Shown: positions 6,394 through 14,313, numbered from the stretch's first letter. The stretch is DNA of 14,561 nucleotides from CAYRVF01 sp964427535 (GCA_964427535.1 CAYRVF010000125.1:1-14561); one strand, 5' to 3'. The notes: generated by a model from the sequence alone, not told the origin. A program made the numbers and translations.

Positions 6394-7797
6394 ATGGCTC
6401 TTCCGAGCGAGACGCAGAGTCGGACCCAGAGCGAGATAGAGGACCTGGCGACGAGGTTCCCGCCGCAGTTTCTCTGGGGCGCCGCGACTGCGGCGTATCA
6501 GGTGGAGGGCGCGGCCCGCGAGGACGGCCGGGGCTCCAGCATATGGGATGACTTCGCGGCGACCCCTGGCAAGGTCGTTCACGGCGATACAGGCGAGGTT
6601 GCGACCGACCATTACCACCGAGTCGAGGAAGATACCGACTTGATGGTGCGGCTGGGTCTGGGAGCCTATCGGTTCTCGATCGCCTGGCCACGGATTCTGC
6701 CGGAGGGCCGCGGTGCGATCAACCAGGCCGGGCTCGACTTCTACGATCGCCTCGTCGATACCCTGCTGGCGAAAGGGATCGAACCCTTCCCGACACTCTA
6801 CCACTGGGACCTCCCCTCGACACTGCAACGCGAGGGAGGCTGGGTCAACCGCCAGACGGCGTATGCCTTCGCCGACTTTGCCGAGATTGTGGTTCGGCGC
6901 CTGAGTGACCGGATCTCCACCTGGACAACGCTGAACGAGCCGTGGGTGAGCGCCTATCTGGGCTACGCCGCGGGCATCCACGCGCCCGGCCTGACGGACC
7001 GCCAGGCGGCCATCCACGCCGCGCACCACTTGCTGCTCGGTCATGGCCTGGCCGTGCCAAGGATTCGTGCGCTCTTGCCGTCTAGCGGCCAGGTGGGCAT
7101 AACCCTGAGTCTGATTCCGGTCTACGGCGCCGACGAACGGGCCGAGACGGTGCGCGATGTGCGGCTCGCCGACGACTTCAACAACGGCTGGTTCCTCGAC
7201 CCGCTGTATCGCGCCGCGTATCCGGAGCGGTTCTTTGAGAACATGGGACTTCTCCCGCCGTCGATACAGCCAGATGACCTGACGACCATCGCGGCGCCGC
7301 TCGACTTCCTGGGCGTGAACAATTACTTCCGCCTGCTTGTGCGTGGCGCCCAGGAGAAGCCACTCGCCGACCGCTACGAGGTCGTCTCGCCGATACCGAA
7401 TGCCTGCTACACCGACATGGGCTGGGAGGTCTATCCCAACGGCCTGCGCGATCTGCTCGTCTCTGTGAGCCGGAAATATCCCGTGCGGAAGCTGTATGTC
7501 ACCGAGAACGGCGCGGGCTTTCCTGACGTCTGGGATGGTGCCGACACGGTCGATGACCCCAAGCGCGTAGACTATCTGCGCACGTACATCACGGGCTGCG
7601 CCGAGGCGATCGAGCAGGGTGTGCCGCTTCAGGGGTACTTCGTCTGGTCTCTGCTGGATAACTTTGAGTGGGCGGAGGGGTATGCCAAGCGTTTCGGCAT
7701 CGTCTACGTCGACTATCCCAGCCAACGGCGCGTGATGAAGGAGAGCGGGCACTGGTATGCCGCCCTGCTGAACGCGCACCGGCAGCGGCAGCCCTAA
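6394..7797 (+). CDS. Beta-glucosidase, glycoside hydrolase family 1
   Basis: A 467-residue GH1 enzyme of normal length without a signal peptide, so cytoplasmic. It starts with the family signature FPPQFLWGAATAAYQVEGA (residues 22-40). The acid/base Glu182 is in TLNEP and the nucleophile Glu371 in YVTENG, consistent with the retaining mechanism. The C-terminal WSLLDNFEWAEGY motif has Glu where 6-phospho-beta-glucosidases carry Ser, so it should cut non-phosphorylated beta-glucosides such as cellobiose. That fits its place behind an ABC importer, which delivers unphosphorylated sugar. The start is set by an RBS at 6384-6388. It is the last gene of the LacI-divergent operon and is followed by a hairpin-rich convergent junction. 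Beta-galactosidase or beta-fucosidase side activity is common in the family and cannot be excluded. Confidence 0.95.
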   Translation: MALPSETQSRTQSEIEDLATRFPPQFLWGAATAAYQVEGAAREDGRGSSIWDDFAATPGKVVHGDTGEVATDHYHRVEEDTDLMVRLGLGAYRFSIAWPRILPEGRGAINQAGLDFYDRLVDTLLAKGIEPFPTLYHWDLPSTLQREGGWVNRQTAYAFADFAEIVVRRLSDRISTWTTLNEPWVSAYLGYAAGIHAPGLTDRQAAIHAAHHLLLGHGLAVPRIRALLPSSGQVGITLSLIPVYGADERAETVRDVRLADDFNNGWFLDPLYRAAYPERFFENMGLLPPSIQPDDLTTIAAPLDFLGVNNYFRLLVRGAQEKPLADRYEVVSPIPNACYTDMGWEVYPNGLRDLLVSVSRKYPVRKLYVTENGAGFPDVWDGADTVDDPKRVDYLRTYITGCAEAIEQGVPLQGYFVWSLLDNFEWAEGYAKRFGIVYVDYPSQRRVMKESGHWYAALLNAHRQRQP

Positions 7798-7804
7798 GCG
7801 TTCG

Positions 7805-7838
7805 CATGCCACGCTGAGTGACCGCCCGGTGTGGCATG
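7805..7838. repeat. Inverted repeat just after the beta-glucosidase stop
   Basis: CATGCCAC (7805-7812) and GTGGCATG (7831-7838) form a perfect 8-bp stem that can extend inward with one wobble and one more pair. It lies 8 nt after the glucosidase stop and is the first of three inverted repeats in this 173-nt junction. Confidence 0.5.
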
Positions 7839-7847
7839 TACACCCGC

Positions 7848-7870
7848 GCCGGACGAGGGAGCCATCCGGC
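7848..7870. repeat. Second inverted repeat of the convergent junction
   Basis: GCCGGA (7848-7853) pairs with TCCGGC (7865-7870), a perfect 6-bp stem with an 11-nt loop. It is weaker than its neighbours and is reported because of its position between them. Confidence 0.35.
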
Positions 7871-7886
7871 ACCGCACCATGTCACC

Positions 7887-7928
7887 CGCACCACACGAGC
7901 GCGCGTCATCGTCTGCTCGTGTGGTGCG
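7887..7928. terminator. 14-bp perfect hairpin, likely bidirectional terminator
   Basis: CGCACCACACGAGC (7887-7900) and its exact complement (7915-7928) form a 14-bp stem with a 14-nt loop between the convergent glucosidase and deacetylase genes. Such a long perfect stem is unlikely by chance. There is no T-run on either strand, so termination would rest on stem strength or on Rho. The ACCACACGA part of the left arm (7890-7898) recurs at 7956-7964, so the right arm could pair with either copy. Confidence 0.6.
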
Positions 7929-7970
7929 CTCTGCGTCCACGCCAAGTCCTGCCGGACCACACGACTGGTG

Positions 7971-8678
7971 CTACTGACGTCCTGGAGTGCATGCAATAGA
8001 AGGCACGCCCTCAATGGAGCGGGCGAAGTCACGCGGATCGAGACGCGCGAGGGCGAACGGGCGGTGCTCGGTCCGCCAGGTGTCATTGCAGGCCGCGAGG
8101 TAGCCAGCCGCCCGAACCATCTTGTAGTTCGTCTCATTCCACTCCCCGAAGGGATAGCAGAACGTCGTGATCTGGCGCCCAAGCCGCTGTTCGAGGACAG
8201 TCCGCGACCGCTCGATCTCCTCCCGCGCATCGGCAGGGGGCAGCAAGCGCAGCTCAGGATGCGTGAGCGTGTGTGAGCCGACATCGAAGCCCCAGTCCAG
8301 CAGCTGACGGAGGTGACGCCAGTCCATCAGCGGGGCGGTGCAGCATTTCCCGGCGTCCCACAGGCTCCAGCGACCGACGAGTCCCGCGACCACGAACACG
8401 GTAGCAGTGAAGCCAACCTCACGGAGGATGGGTACGGCCATCTCGAATGTATCCAGATAGCCGTCGTCAATCGTGATAACGACCTGCTGCTCGCGGATCG
8501 GCTCATGGCCGCACATGAGCTCGGCAGCGTCTGTGAGGGAGATCGTCTGGTAGCCGTTGTCGGCGAGCGTGCGCATCTGCGCGGCGAACTCCTTGCGGCG
8601 CATGCAGTTGCCATAGTAGTCGTTCCCTGGCACCGCGTCGACGACGCGGTGGTACACAAGAATTGGGATGCGTTGCAT
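7971..8678 (-). CDS. NodB-domain polysaccharide/oligosaccharide deacetylase (carbohydrate esterase 4)
   Basis: A 235-residue protein made almost only of the NodB deacetylase domain. Motif 1 is ITIDDGY with Asp71 as likely base and Asp72 as metal ligand. Motif 2 is GSHTLTH with metal ligands His136 and His140. CYPFGEWN at about 174-181 corresponds to motif 3 in the PgaB/YadE-like branch. Family members remove N- or O-acetyl groups from chitin oligomers, poly-GlcNAc, peptidoglycan or xylan. No signal peptide or membrane helix is present from the chosen ATG at 8678 (GGAG 12 nt upstream, 8691-8694), so it looks cytoplasmic, which is unusual for the family. It is the last gene of the operon, 22 nt after the kinase, suggesting deacetylation of an imported amino-sugar oligomer (inference). 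Confidence 0.9.
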   Translation of the reverse strand: MQRIPILVYHRVVDAVPGNDYYGNCMRRKEFAAQMRTLADNGYQTISLTDAAELMCGHEPIREQQVVITIDDGYLDTFEMAVPILREVGFTATVFVVAGLVGRWSLWDAGKCCTAPLMDWRHLRQLLDWGFDVGSHTLTHPELRLLPPADAREEIERSRTVLEQRLGRQITTFCYPFGEWNETNYKMVRAAGYLAACNDTWRTEHRPFALARLDPRDFARSIEGVPSIACTPGRQ

Positions 8679-8700
8679 TGCGCTATCGCTCTCCAGGCGG

Positions 8701-9720
8701 CTATGACACACCGATAGACTGAACAACAGCATTGGGGACTGTCGCGATCAGTCCTTCCACGCGGGCACGGTCCACGGTCACACCGGCGGCGCGCAGTGCC
8801 TCCACCAGAACGCCCACGATCGGCTCGGCGGGACTGCGCAGCGGGCGAATCAGCGGCGACGTTAGGCGCATGTGCTCCACGATGGCGTCCTCCAACACGG
8901 TCGAATGGTGGCGCAGCATGCCACCAGCCAGCACGACGGAGTAGCTCGTGTTCTCCAGCCCCACCTGACGGGCGGCGGCGAGCGCGATCTCAGCCACGAG
9001 CGCCGCGTGCTCGCGCACGACCGCCAGCGCCACGGCGTCGCCCGCGTGCGCTTCGTCCAGCAAGATGCGCGAGAGCCGGTCGACTTTGATGGGTGCTGGC
9101 CGCACGCGATTATGGAAGAGATGCAGCACGTCCTCGACGGACGGCACGTCGAGGTATTCGAGCAGGCGCTCCGTCAACGACGTGGCCGAACCAATGCCGA
9201 GTGCGGAGCGATACACGGCGAACAGCAGCTTCTGACCTAGGTGGTGACTCCCCTGCGCCTCATCCTGCCAGAAGCTGCTGTGCCACACGCGTCCATCTGC
9301 CGCGCGGGCGCCGGTTGCGATGCCTGTTCCAATCACGATGGAGACGCCGGTCGCGTCGGGTGACCCCAGGAAGAGCACGCCCAGCGCATCGTTCTGCACG
9401 ATGACCTCACGGCCGAATCCGCGTTCCAACATCGACTCACGCCAGAACGCCATATCTTCCGGCCAGTCTGCCCCCGCCATGTTGAAGACGCCGACAACGA
9501 GCTCGGACGGCGCGAGACCTGCTCGCGCGAGCGCGGCGCGTACCGCCAGCTCGACTTGCGCTCGCGCGGCCACAGCCGGATCGTGTGTACCGTCGAGCGG
9601 CTCGGCATTGTAGATGTCGCTGCACCCGCCATACCCGGCGCCGAGGATGGTGCCATCGAGCCCGGCAACCACCGCGATGGTCTTCGTGTTGCCGCCATCG
9701 ACGGCCAGTACGCAGTGCAT
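8701..9720 (-). CDS. BadF/BadG/BcrA/BcrD-type ATPase, probable N-acetylglucosamine (amino-sugar) kinase
   Basis: A 339-residue actin-fold kinase. Phosphate-1 loop DGGNTKT is at residues 8-14, an Asp in VQNDALG (about 111) sits where the catalytic base is expected, phosphate-2 loop GTGIATG is at 131-137 and adenosine motif VLAGGML at 263-269. N-acetylglucosamine and glucosamine kinases belong to this family and would phosphorylate the sugar with ATP in the cytoplasm. Placement between a GH4 glycosidase and a NodB deacetylase supports an amino-sugar substrate. I prefer the ATG at 9720, with GGAG 9 nt upstream, over the ATG at 9735, which has no clear RBS; both are possible. The gap to the GH4 gene is 83 nt. 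The family also has non-sugar ATPases, so the substrate is an inference. Confidence 0.87.
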   Translation of the reverse strand: MHCVLAVDGGNTKTIAVVAGLDGTILGAGYGGCSDIYNAEPLDGTHDPAVAARAQVELAVRAALARAGLAPSELVVGVFNMAGADWPEDMAFWRESMLERGFGREVIVQNDALGVLFLGSPDATGVSIVIGTGIATGARAADGRVWHSSFWQDEAQGSHHLGQKLLFAVYRSALGIGSATSLTERLLEYLDVPSVEDVLHLFHNRVRPAPIKVDRLSRILLDEAHAGDAVALAVVREHAALVAEIALAAARQVGLENTSYSVVLAGGMLRHHSTVLEDAIVEHMRLTSPLIRPLRSPAEPIVGVLVEALRAAGVTVDRARVEGLIATVPNAVVQSIGVS

Positions 9721-9803
9721 GCCATGCGTCTCCATCTACGATGTTGTCTCTCTGTCCTGAAGAACGGAAGTCAGCGGCAGCTCAGCGCGGATGCTAGAAC
9801 TCC

Positions 9804-11102
9804 TCACCGGAGCATGCGCTCTGGCAGCCATGCCTGATGGGCGGCGGCCATTTCGTCGTAGAGCGTCTCGGCGGTGTGCAACGAGACGACCAGCGGGTGA
9901 CTGGCGAGCGCGCGGATGGCATCCCGGCGGTTCCCGCTCCACGCGGCTTCCGCGGTGAGCGCCTGATACTCGCCCAACATCTTGACGAGGCCCGCGACAT
10001 GCCGCGGCAGATGTCCCATCACTAGCGGCGCCACCCCGTTGCGGTCCACGTAGCCGACGGTCTCGACGACGAGGTCATCCGGGAAGTCGGCGATGGACCC
10101 GGAGTTGGGGACGTTGACGTACCACACCTCTTTGCGATCGTTGTAGATCGCGTCCATCACATCGATGCCGAGCTCCAGCTCGTGGATGCCACCGCGCGAG
10201 CGCCGGGGATCGAGCACCGGCTCGTCGCGCTCCGCCTGCTCGCGGTAGTGCGCCCAGTAGTCCGGTACGCTCGCCAGAATGTCTTGCGCGCGGGTCGTCG
10301 GCTTCGCCCGTAGCTCGGCCAGGATCTCGTCTTTGAAGTAGTAGTACTGGAAGTACGAGCTCGGCAGCGAGTCCATCGTGCAGGCGAGCTCCAGCATGCG
10401 TAGGTCCTCGCGCTCTACGCCGCCCTCCCGCGACAGTCGCTCGTACCCGGCAAGGAGCAGCGGCATCACATCCTGGCCGTCATAGAGGTGCCGCACGCTC
10501 CACGAGCCGTGGTTGAGGCCGATGGAGACGGCGTCTAGCCGGTCCGGATCAAGTCCGACCATTGCCACATAGTCGCGGTTCGAGACGATGGGCCCCTCAC
10601 ATAGGGAGACAGTCGGGATGGACGTGTGATGCGTCACCGCTTCTGAGACGATATTGACGGGATTCGTGTAGTTGAACAGGCGCGCGTTCGGGCAGATGCG
10701 CTCCATGTCGTCGATGATGCCGCGCATGATATGAGTTGATCGCAGTGCCATGAAGAAGCCGCCCGGCCCCTGCGTCTCCTGGCCGATGACACCGTGCTTG
10801 AGGGGGATGCTCTCGTCGAGGTAGCGCGCCTCAAAGCCGCCCGGCCGGAAGCTCGTCAGCACCGCGTCGCAGCCATCCAGGCCCGCGCGACGGTCTGTCG
10901 TCGCGGTGACGGTGATGTCGAGCCCACGGGCGCGCGCCATCTTCTGGGCGATAGTGCGCACGACATGCAGACGATCAGGGTCGAGGTCGATCAGCACGAC
11001 TTCGGACCCGTCAAAATTGGTCCCCTGCTCGATGAACGAGGCCATGGTCCCGGCGGCGCGTGTGCTGCCGCCGCCGATGTATGCCAGCTTGATGCGTGCC
11101 AT
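9804..11102 (-). CDS. Glycoside hydrolase family 4 (NAD- and metal-dependent; alpha-glycosidase or 6-phospho-beta-glucosidase type)
   Basis: A 432-residue GH4 enzyme. The Rossmann motif YIGGGST (residues 8-14) binds NAD. RPGGFEAR, GQETQGPGGF and YTNPVNIV are the standard family blocks. The expected metal ligands are Cys168 in SLCEGP and His198 in GLNHGSW. GH4 enzymes cleave alpha- or beta-glycosides by oxidising C3 with tightly bound NAD and need Mn2+ or another divalent metal and reducing conditions; they act in the cytoplasm. Many, but not all, need a 6-phosphate on the sugar. The ATG at 11102 has GGAG 11 nt upstream; a GTG at 11114 would overlap that site. It follows the transporter ATPase by 18 nt, so it probably works on what that transporter imports. 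Its anomer and phosphate preference cannot be settled here. Confidence 0.92.
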   Translation of the reverse strand: MARIKLAYIGGGSTRAAGTMASFIEQGTNFDGSEVVLIDLDPDRLHVVRTIAQKMARARGLDITVTATTDRRAGLDGCDAVLTSFRPGGFEARYLDESIPLKHGVIGQETQGPGGFFMALRSTHIMRGIIDDMERICPNARLFNYTNPVNIVSEAVTHHTSIPTVSLCEGPIVSNRDYVAMVGLDPDRLDAVSIGLNHGSWSVRHLYDGQDVMPLLLAGYERLSREGGVEREDLRMLELACTMDSLPSSYFQYYYFKDEILAELRAKPTTRAQDILASVPDYWAHYREQAERDEPVLDPRRSRGGIHELELGIDVMDAIYNDRKEVWYVNVPNSGSIADFPDDLVVETVGYVDRNGVAPLVMGHLPRHVAGLVKMLGEYQALTAEAAWSGNRRDAIRALASHPLVVSLHTAETLYDEMAAAHQAWLPERMLR

Positions 11103-11120
11103 GTGCGAAGACACTCCGAT

Positions 11121-12227
11121 CTACTGTGGGGAGGCCGGTGATGGCTGCTCAGACGTCGGCGTGGCGGCTGCGGGCTCTCCGCTCGCCCCGTTACCATAGA
11201 GGAAACAGTGCGTCCAGTGGCCGCCGCCGAGGTCGGTGCGGCCAGGGAAACGCTCGCGACAGACGGGCATCGCGTGCGGGCAGCGCGGATGGAAGCGGCA
11301 GCCCGTTGGCGGGGTGATGAGGCTCGGAATCTCGCCGCGCGTCAACAGTGGCGCGGCACCCTGGCGCTTCGGGTCAGGTGCGGCGGAGATCAGGAGCTGC
11401 GTATACGGATGCTTGGGCCGCTGGATGACCTCGTCACTCGGCCCTCCCTCCACCGTCTGGCCCGCGTACATCACCAGCGTCTCCTCGGCGAAGTAGCGGG
11501 CGCTGGCGATGTCGTGTGTGATGAAGAGGATGGCCAGCCGCTCCTCGTCTTTCAGGCGCAGCAACAGGTTGAGCACGTCCAGACGGATCGAGACATCCAG
11601 CATCGACACTGGCTCGTCGGCGAGCAAGACCTCCGGCCGCACTGCCAGTGTGCGTGCGATCGCCACCCGCTGACGCTGCCCCCCACTGAGCTGGTGGGGA
11701 AACTTGCCGATGAACTGCCGGGCCGGGCTCAGATTCACCTTGTCGAGCAGCGCCAGCACCTGCTCGGTTTCCTGCTGGCGTGAGGTGGCATGCCCATGCA
11801 GGCGCAGTGGCCGGCTCAGATGGTAGCGGACGTCATGCACCGGATTCAGCGAGGAAAACGGGTCCTGGAAGATGATCTGCACGTGACGACGATACGCCAG
11901 CAACGCGGACCGACTGGTGCTCGTCGTGGGCTGACCGCGAAAGCGGATGCTCCCCGCCGTGGGATCGTAGAGCCGCGCGAGTAGCCGCGCGACGGTCGTC
12001 TTCCCGCTGCCGCTCTCACCGACCAGCGCTAGCGCCCGCCCAGGATAGAGCGCGAGCGACGTGTCTTCCACCGCACGCACGACCTGCTTCGGCCCCGTGG
12101 GACGGAATCGCCGCACGGGGAAATACTTGCGGAGGTTGACGGCCTCCATCACTGGAGCCGCGCCGCCGGGTATGGCCGACCCTGGGTCGGCGCGTGTCGT
12201 GAGGCTGGCGACTTCGTCGAGGCTCAT
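11121..12227 (-). CDS. Dipeptide/oligopeptide-family ABC transporter ATP-binding protein (DppF/OppF type)
   Basis: A 368-residue ATPase with Walker A GESGSGKT (70-77), Q-loop FQDPFSSLNP (about 120-129), signature LSGGQ (180-184), Walker B LLADEP (201-206) and switch THD (237-239). The OppF C-terminal extension follows: PKHPYTQLL (271-279) and the PPTGCRFHPRCPHAMPVC block, with Cys310, 316, 323 and 341 as a conserved set, in this family linked to an iron-sulphur site in some members. It pairs with the upstream DppD-type ATPase to drive import at the inner membrane. ATG at 12227 overlaps the preceding stop (ATGA) and has AAAGGAG 7 nt upstream. The tail after 345 is low-complexity Ala/Pro/Ser. 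Despite the name, relatives often carry oligosaccharides, which fits the following glycosidase. Confidence 0.94.
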   Translation of the reverse strand: MSLDEVASLTTRADPGSAIPGGAAPVMEAVNLRKYFPVRRFRPTGPKQVVRAVEDTSLALYPGRALALVGESGSGKTTVARLLARLYDPTAGSIRFRGQPTTSTSRSALLAYRRHVQIIFQDPFSSLNPVHDVRYHLSRPLRLHGHATSRQQETEQVLALLDKVNLSPARQFIGKFPHQLSGGQRQRVAIARTLAVRPEVLLADEPVSMLDVSIRLDVLNLLLRLKDEERLAILFITHDIASARYFAEETLVMYAGQTVEGGPSDEVIQRPKHPYTQLLISAAPDPKRQGAAPLLTRGEIPSLITPPTGCRFHPRCPHAMPVCRERFPGRTDLGGGHWTHCFLYGNGASGEPAAATPTSEQPSPASPQ

Positions 12228-13375
12228 GGCACGCTCCTTTCTCCCTGCCTGTGCGCATAGGCCTCCTCATAGCGCCTGGCGAGCTCGTCGGCGGTCGGCA
12301 GTCCCGCGGATGAGAGGCGCGGGTCATACAGGTGGCAGGCGACCTGCTGCGTGTCGGAGGGGCTGGCAGCCGGGCGCAGCAGTGGCACCACGGACCGGCA
12401 CGCCGAGAAGGCCATCGGGCAACGCGGCTCGAACGAGCATCCCGGCGGCAGGCTGCGCAGATCAGGCGGTGACCCGGGAATCCCTGTCATGCGCCGGCGC
12501 TCGCCAAAGATGGTCGGGAAGGAGTTGAGCATCCCGTAGCTGTAGGGATGGCGCGGGTGCGCACTCAGCTCGTCGCGCGTCGCCAGCTCCACCACTCGCC
12601 CGGCGTACATGATCGCCATGCTGTCCGCCAATTCGAGCAAGAGCGAGAGATCGTGGGTGATGAAGATGATCGAGAACTCCAGCTCGGTACGCAGCGCGAT
12701 GAGCTCCATCAGGATTTCACGCTGCACCACGACATCCAGCGCCGTCGTCGGCTCGTCCATGATGATCACTTCAGGCCCCAGCGCCAGGGCGATGGCGATG
12801 ATGGCGCGCTGGCGCATCCCGCCGCTTAGCTCATGCGAGTAGCTATGCAGCCGGTCAGGCGCAATCCCCACCCGCCGCAACAGCTCGATGGCGCGCGCGT
12901 TGGCCTCTCGTCGCGTCATGCCGGGCTGGTGCGTCCGCAGGACATCGGTAATCTGCGCGCCGATGTCGATGACGGGATTCAGCGCGTTCATCGCGCTCTG
13001 GAAGACGATGGCCAGCTCTTTCCAGCGCAATCCGCGCAGTTCGCCCGGTGTAAGCTGCAGCACGTCCACCGTCCGCTCGGCTGGTGCGGGTGAGCCCGTA
13101 GGTGATGCGCCCCCGTGACGCGACGCGCGCGGAGAATACAGCACCTCGCCCCCGACGATCTCCGCCGGTGGCTTGAGGAGGCGCGTGACGGCGTAGCCCA
13201 GCGTCGATTTGCCGCTGCCGCTCTCTCCCGCCAGCCCCAGAATCCGCCCGCGTTCCAGCGTCAGGCTGACGTCCGTCAGCGCATGTACCGTTCCGTTGTC
13301 GGCATGATAGTCGACGCTGAGGTGCTTGATCTCCAGCAGTGGCTCAGCGCCGCCTGGAGGGGCTCCACTACTCAC
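12224..13375 (-). CDS. Dipeptide/oligopeptide-family ABC transporter ATP-binding protein (DppD/OppD type)
   Basis: A 383-residue ATPase. Walker A GESGSGKS is at 50-57, Q-loop FQSAMNALNP at 125-134, signature LSGGM at 183-187, Walker B IIMDEP at 204-209 and THD at 240-242. The C-terminal RHPYSYGML and GCSFEPRCP blocks identify the DppD/OppD branch, with Cys313, 319, 326 and 347 in the same pattern as the partner ATPase. I choose GTG at 13375, which overlaps the permease stop (GTGA) and has GGGAG 4 nt upstream; the open frame further upstream is antisense-type noise over the permease gene. Residues about 81-103, rich in Ser, Pro and Gly, are an insertion not usual at this place. It works with the DppF-type protein and the two permeases. 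Confidence 0.93.
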   Translation of the reverse strand: MSSGAPPGGAEPLLEIKHLSVDYHADNGTVHALTDVSLTLERGRILGLAGESGSGKSTLGYAVTRLLKPPAEIVGGEVLYSPRASRHGGASPTGSPAPAERTVDVLQLTPGELRGLRWKELAIVFQSAMNALNPVIDIGAQITDVLRTHQPGMTRREANARAIELLRRVGIAPDRLHSYSHELSGGMRQRAIIAIALALGPEVIIMDEPTTALDVVVQREILMELIALRTELEFSIIFITHDLSLLLELADSMAIMYAGRVVELATRDELSAHPRHPYSYGMLNSFPTIFGERRRMTGIPGSPPDLRSLPPGCSFEPRCPMAFSACRSVVPLLRPAASPSDTQQVACHLYDPRLSSAGLPTADELARRYEEAYAHRQGERSVP

Positions 13376-14313
13376 GAGACTCCCGCTTTCTTCGTCGTGC
13401 CCTTCCGGTCGACTTTGACCGTGCGCAGGCGGGGATTGGCGATCTCGTCGATGCCGAAGTTGACAAAGGCCAGACCAGCCCCCAAGACGGCGATGCAGAG
13501 GCCAGGCGGCACGAACCACCACCAATAGCCCAGGGCCAGGGCGTCCTGGTTGCCAGCCCAGTAGAGCATCGTGCCCCAGCTTACGCTGCCCAGGTCGCCC
13601 AGCCCGAGGTATTCCAGACCGGCCTCGGCCAGAATGACATAGATAATCGTGCCAAGTAGCTGTGCGACGACGACGCTGATCTCGGTGGGGAAAATCTCGT
13701 AGAAGATGATGCGCCAGGCTGGCTCGCCGGTGGCCTTCGCCGCCGTGACGAATTCGCGATTGCGGATCGAGAGCGTCTGCGCGCGCAGCACCCGCGCGCC
13801 CCACGACCAGCCGGTAATCACGAGCACGAACCCGATAGTCAGCGGCCCCTTATACGGCAGGAACGACGCCAGCACGATCGCCAGCGGCAGGGCGGGCAAC
13901 ACCAGGAAGACGTTGGAGACCACGGAAAGCGATTCGTCGCTCCAGCCGCCGAAATAGCCCGAGACCAGGCCGACAATTACCGACAGGATGGTCGCCACGA
14001 TGCCCGTGATGAACCCGAGGGCCACCGAGACGCGCGCGCCCACGACGACCTGTGCCAGCACATCCTGGCCGTAGCTGGTCGTCCCCAGCGGATGTGAGAG
14101 CGAGGGCGGCTGGCTCACATCTGGTCCGAAGGCGTTGGGATCACCATGTACGAATAACGGGCCGATGAGTGCGAGCAGCACGAAAAAGAGCACGATGACC
14201 ACACCGATAGTGACTTTGCGATTCGCGGTGGCCATCGTCCAGAGGCTGCGCAGGCGGACGACAGGCAACCGCTCGTCGCTCTCGGCCTCGATCGGCACGG
14301 GTGTCACAGCCAT
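13372..14313 (-). CDS. Dipeptide/oligopeptide-family ABC transporter permease (DppC/OppC type)
   Basis: A 313-residue inner-membrane protein. A cytoplasmic N-terminus of about 33 residues precedes the first helix (34-54). The family motif HPLGTTSYGQDVLAQVVVGA (74-93) and the ATPase-docking loop FVTAAKATGEPAWRIIFYEI (188-207) are clear, as is the C-terminal NPRLR (293-297). DppC-type proteins form a heterodimeric channel with a DppB-type partner, whose gene lies immediately upstream with only 6 nt between. ATG at 14313 is preceded by a purine-rich AGGGGG stretch. Its stop overlaps the GTG of the DppD-type ATPase, so translation is coupled. The substrate is inferred from the downstream GH4, kinase and deacetylase genes as an oligosaccharide, but a peptide or muropeptide is not excluded. 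Confidence 0.94.
   Translation of the reverse strand: MAVTPVPIEAESDERLPVVRLRSLWTMATANRKVTIGVVIVLFFVLLALIGPLFVHGDPNAFGPDVSQPPSLSHPLGTTSYGQDVLAQVVVGARVSVALGFITGIVATILSVIVGLVSGYFGGWSDESLSVVSNVFLVLPALPLAIVLASFLPYKGPLTIGFVLVITGWSWGARVLRAQTLSIRNREFVTAAKATGEPAWRIIFYEIFPTEISVVVAQLLGTIIYVILAEAGLEYLGLGDLGSVSWGTMLYWAGNQDALALGYWWWFVPPGLCIAVLGAGLAFVNFGIDEIANPRLRTVKVDRKGTTKKAGVS

Noticed and set aside
6298..7872. 524-codon open frame on the minus strand
   Set aside because: It lies fully antisense to the GH1 gene, whose catalytic motifs and start signals are unmistakable. Long antisense frames are common in GC-rich genes, and the translation is rich in Arg and Val without a recognisable domain.
7798..7970. 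CRISPR array or tRNA in the repeat-rich junction
   Set aside because: Repeats are inverted pairs, not regularly spaced direct repeats, and no tRNA T-loop or CCA-type ending is visible.
7818..8276. 152-codon plus-strand frame after the beta-glucosidase
   Set aside because: It crosses the hairpin-rich junction and then runs antisense to the deacetylase with its conserved motifs; no credible RBS or similarity.
13376..13804. 143-residue N-terminal extension of the DppD-type ATPase
   Set aside because: It overlaps the DppC-type permease gene out of frame, shows no domain, and a GTG overlapping the permease stop with GGGAG upstream explains the real start.
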